A DNA stretch of 6,263 bases from JBBQKP01 sp038326995 (GTDB lineage: Bacteria > Planctomycetota > Phycisphaerae > Tepidisphaerales > Tepidisphaeraceae). Below, one piece after another: positions 5,136 through 6,263 of this stretch (position 1 is the stretch's first letter; every line of letters begins with the position of its first letter). The DNA is taken from assembly GCA_038326995.1 (NCBI GenBank), contig JBBQKP010000201.1, forward strand, positions 1 to 6,263, read 5' to 3'. The translations under genes were made by a program, and so were the position numbers. The notes under the pieces were generated by a model. The model made no database searches. It had not been told where the DNA came from and worked only from the letters and a program-made list of their open reading frames with translations.

Positions 5136-6263
5136 ATGCAGCGTGAGAAAATTTCGGTTCGTATCGCGGCTATGGTTTTGGCCACCTCGTCCGCGGCCAG
5201 TTTGCTCGTGACTCAGTCCGCCCAAGCATTCGACGGGGTTTGGAATATTGATGCTATGGCTAATTATTCGGACTCAGCCAATTGGCTCGGCGGAATCATT
5301 CCAGGCGTCGGGCCCGGCGCATTGCCGACTGATATTGCGACTTTCGGCGACGTGATCACCTTGAACCGCCAGGTCACTTTCGATGTTACTCCAATATTGT
5401 CCACGATTTCCATTGATTCGGGTCTTGCCTATGTGTTGGCAGGACCCAATTCGATTCAACTCGGTAGTGGTCTACTGGGCGGGACGATCAATATCGTTCG
5501 ACCTGCCGCCGATACACCTGCTGTACTCTCGGGCGGTTCGTTGATCTCCGCGCCGTTGTCCGGACCCAACGGTCTGACAAAGACCGGGGCCGGGACCGTC
5601 ACGCTCTCCAATATCGCCAACACCTACACAGGTCCGACCAACATTCTGGGCGGAACACTGCAGATCAGCGGCGGAAGCAACACGCTTTCTTCTGGTCCCA
5701 TCAACATCTCCAATTCCAACCTTCGCGTGACGACCACCGCGTTTACCACCAGTTCTCCCATCTCCATCTCAGGTAACGCCAACGTTCAGGGCTTTATCGC
5801 CACGACCCTTAACGGTGCGATCTCGGGCAACGGCAACTTCATTCGATCGCAAGGTGCGGAGGCGACCACGGTCACGCTCAACGGTGCCAACACCTATACG
5901 GGCAACACGATCGTTCGCGGCGGAACCCTCGTCGTCGGCGGAGTGTCGGGGGCGATCGCCTCCTCACCCGTGATCGACGTCGGCGGCATTTTCGTCGTCA
6001 ATAATGATCTTGCCGCTAATAACAACCGTCTTAACGCCAACGTCAGTCTCTTCAGCCGCGGCAGTCGGCTGGCGTTTGGTCAGAACGCCACCAGCAATGT
6101 CACCCACACGCTGCCGACGCTCACGCTCGTTTCGGGTCGAACCGAATTAATCACGACGGGCACTGTGGGCACGGTCAACACCGTCGCCATCGGCACGATC
6201 GACCGCCAGAATCGTGCCACGCTTTTCCTGCGAGGCAATAACACGACGTCGACTCAGGTCACA
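5136..6263 (+). CDS. Exported protein with autotransporter-associated beta-strand (PATR) repeats, 3' end off window
   Basis: From ATG 5136 the frame stays open for all 376 codons to the window edge, so only the N-terminal part is seen. Residues 1-31 are a signal peptide: MQREKISVR, hydrophobic IAAMVLATSSAASLLVT, and SAQA before FDG as cleavage site. Residues 36-72 (VWNIDA, SANWLGG, PTDIATFGD) match the W...NW..G..P..D.A.F opening common in this family. The rest is rich in Thr, Ser, Asn and Gly with short alternating beta strands, as expected of a right-handed beta-helix. Two PATR units are clear: GLTKTGAGTVTL, NTYTGPT, GGTLQI (about 144-180) and VTLNGANTYTGNT, RGGTLVV (about 226-270). The function is probably cell-surface or extracellular structure or adhesion. 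In Planctomycetota and Verrucomicrobiota such proteins often end in a PEP-CTERM sorting signal instead of a translocating barrel; that end is not visible here. The start is fixed by the good Shine-Dalgarno and the signal peptide. Confidence 0.9.
   Translation, partial: MQREKISVRIAAMVLATSSAASLLVTQSAQAFDGVWNIDAMANYSDSANWLGGIIPGVGPGALPTDIATFGDVITLNRQVTFDVTPILSTISIDSGLAYVLAGPNSIQLGSGLLGGTINIVRPAADTPAVLSGGSLISAPLSGPNGLTKTGAGTVTLSNIANTYTGPTNILGGTLQISGGSNTLSSGPINISNSNLRVTTTAFTTSSPISISGNANVQGFIATTLNGAISGNGNFIRSQGAEATTVTLNGANTYTGNTIVRGGTLVVGGVSGAIASSPVIDVGGIFVVNNDLAANNNRLNANVSLFSRGSRLAFGQNATSNVTHTLPTLTLVSGRTELITTGTVGTVNTVAIGTIDRQNRATLFLRGNNTTSTQVT
5565..5675 (+). repeat. PATR repeat unit 1 (protein level)
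   Basis: Residues about 144-180 carry the signature GxLTKTGxGTVTL, then NTYTG and GGTLQI, each segment a likely rung of a beta-helix. It matches the autotransporter-associated beta-strand repeat pattern. Similarity to unit 2 is at protein level; the DNA has diverged outside the NTYTG and GGTL codons. Confidence 0.8.
5811..5945 (+). repeat. PATR repeat unit 2 (protein level)
   Basis: Residues about 226-270 repeat the pattern NGAISGNGNFIRSQG, VTLNGANTYTG and GGTLVVGG. The first half (IRSQGAEATT) departs from the usual LxKxGxGTLTL strand, while the NTYTG...GGTL half is well kept. Confidence 0.75.

Noticed and set aside
4868..5185. 105-codon minus-strand open frame in the divergent intergenic region
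   Set aside because: It overlaps the signal-peptide codons and ribosome site of the PATR gene, lacks a Shine-Dalgarno and has no recognisable domain.
5131..5211. Alternative ATG at 5131 for the right-hand gene
   Set aside because: Its frame stops after 26 codons and it is only two bases from the Shine-Dalgarno; ATG 5136 gives the long frame and a signal peptide.
1..6263. CRISPR array, tRNA or rRNA gene, insertion sequence, toxin-antitoxin or defence system
   Set aside because: No regularly spaced direct repeats, cloverleaf, rRNA motif, transposase, terminal inverted repeats or defence-gene domain was seen on either strand.

Overview
The window looks like ordinary chromosomal sequence from a Gram-negative-type bacterium, most likely Planctomycetota (possibly class Phycisphaerae) or a related PVC lineage. 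The basis is indirect: moderately high GC, a secreted protein with autotransporter-associated beta-strand (PATR) repeats of the kind common in Planctomycetota and Verrucomicrobiota, and a Maf/GT-B-like protein resembling planctomycete sequences. There is no rRNA or other taxonomic marker, so this placement is inference.

Layout. From base 2 to 1429 (+) runs a reading frame open at the left edge, encoding a protein whose C-terminal half looks like a GT-B glycosyltransferase. It converges, with a gap of only 27 bases, on three minus-strand genes: a DusB-type tRNA-dihydrouridine synthase (1457-2500 or 2560), a secreted DUF4142 protein (2672-3406) and a YqjM/NamA-type old yellow enzyme (3676-4743). 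A strong 15-bp hairpin (2565-2610) separates the dus gene from the DUF4142 gene. The gaps between these three genes (about 110-170 and 269 bases) suggest separate transcription units rather than a tight operon. From 4744 to 5135 lies an AT-rich divergent intergenic region. It leads, through a good Shine-Dalgarno and a small perfect palindrome, into a plus-strand gene starting at 5136 and running off the right edge. That gene encodes a signal peptide followed by at least two PATR repeats.

How the genes work together. I see no shared pathway: one gene modifies tRNA, one is a flavin ene-reductase, two are envelope or exported proteins and one is a probable glycosyltransferase. Nothing here shows a mobile element, CRISPR array, tRNA, rRNA or an evident new defence or biosynthetic system. 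The parts most worth following are the large PATR exoprotein with its leader, the divergent Maf/GT-B-like protein, and the dus/DUF4142 hairpin, which bears on where dus really starts.
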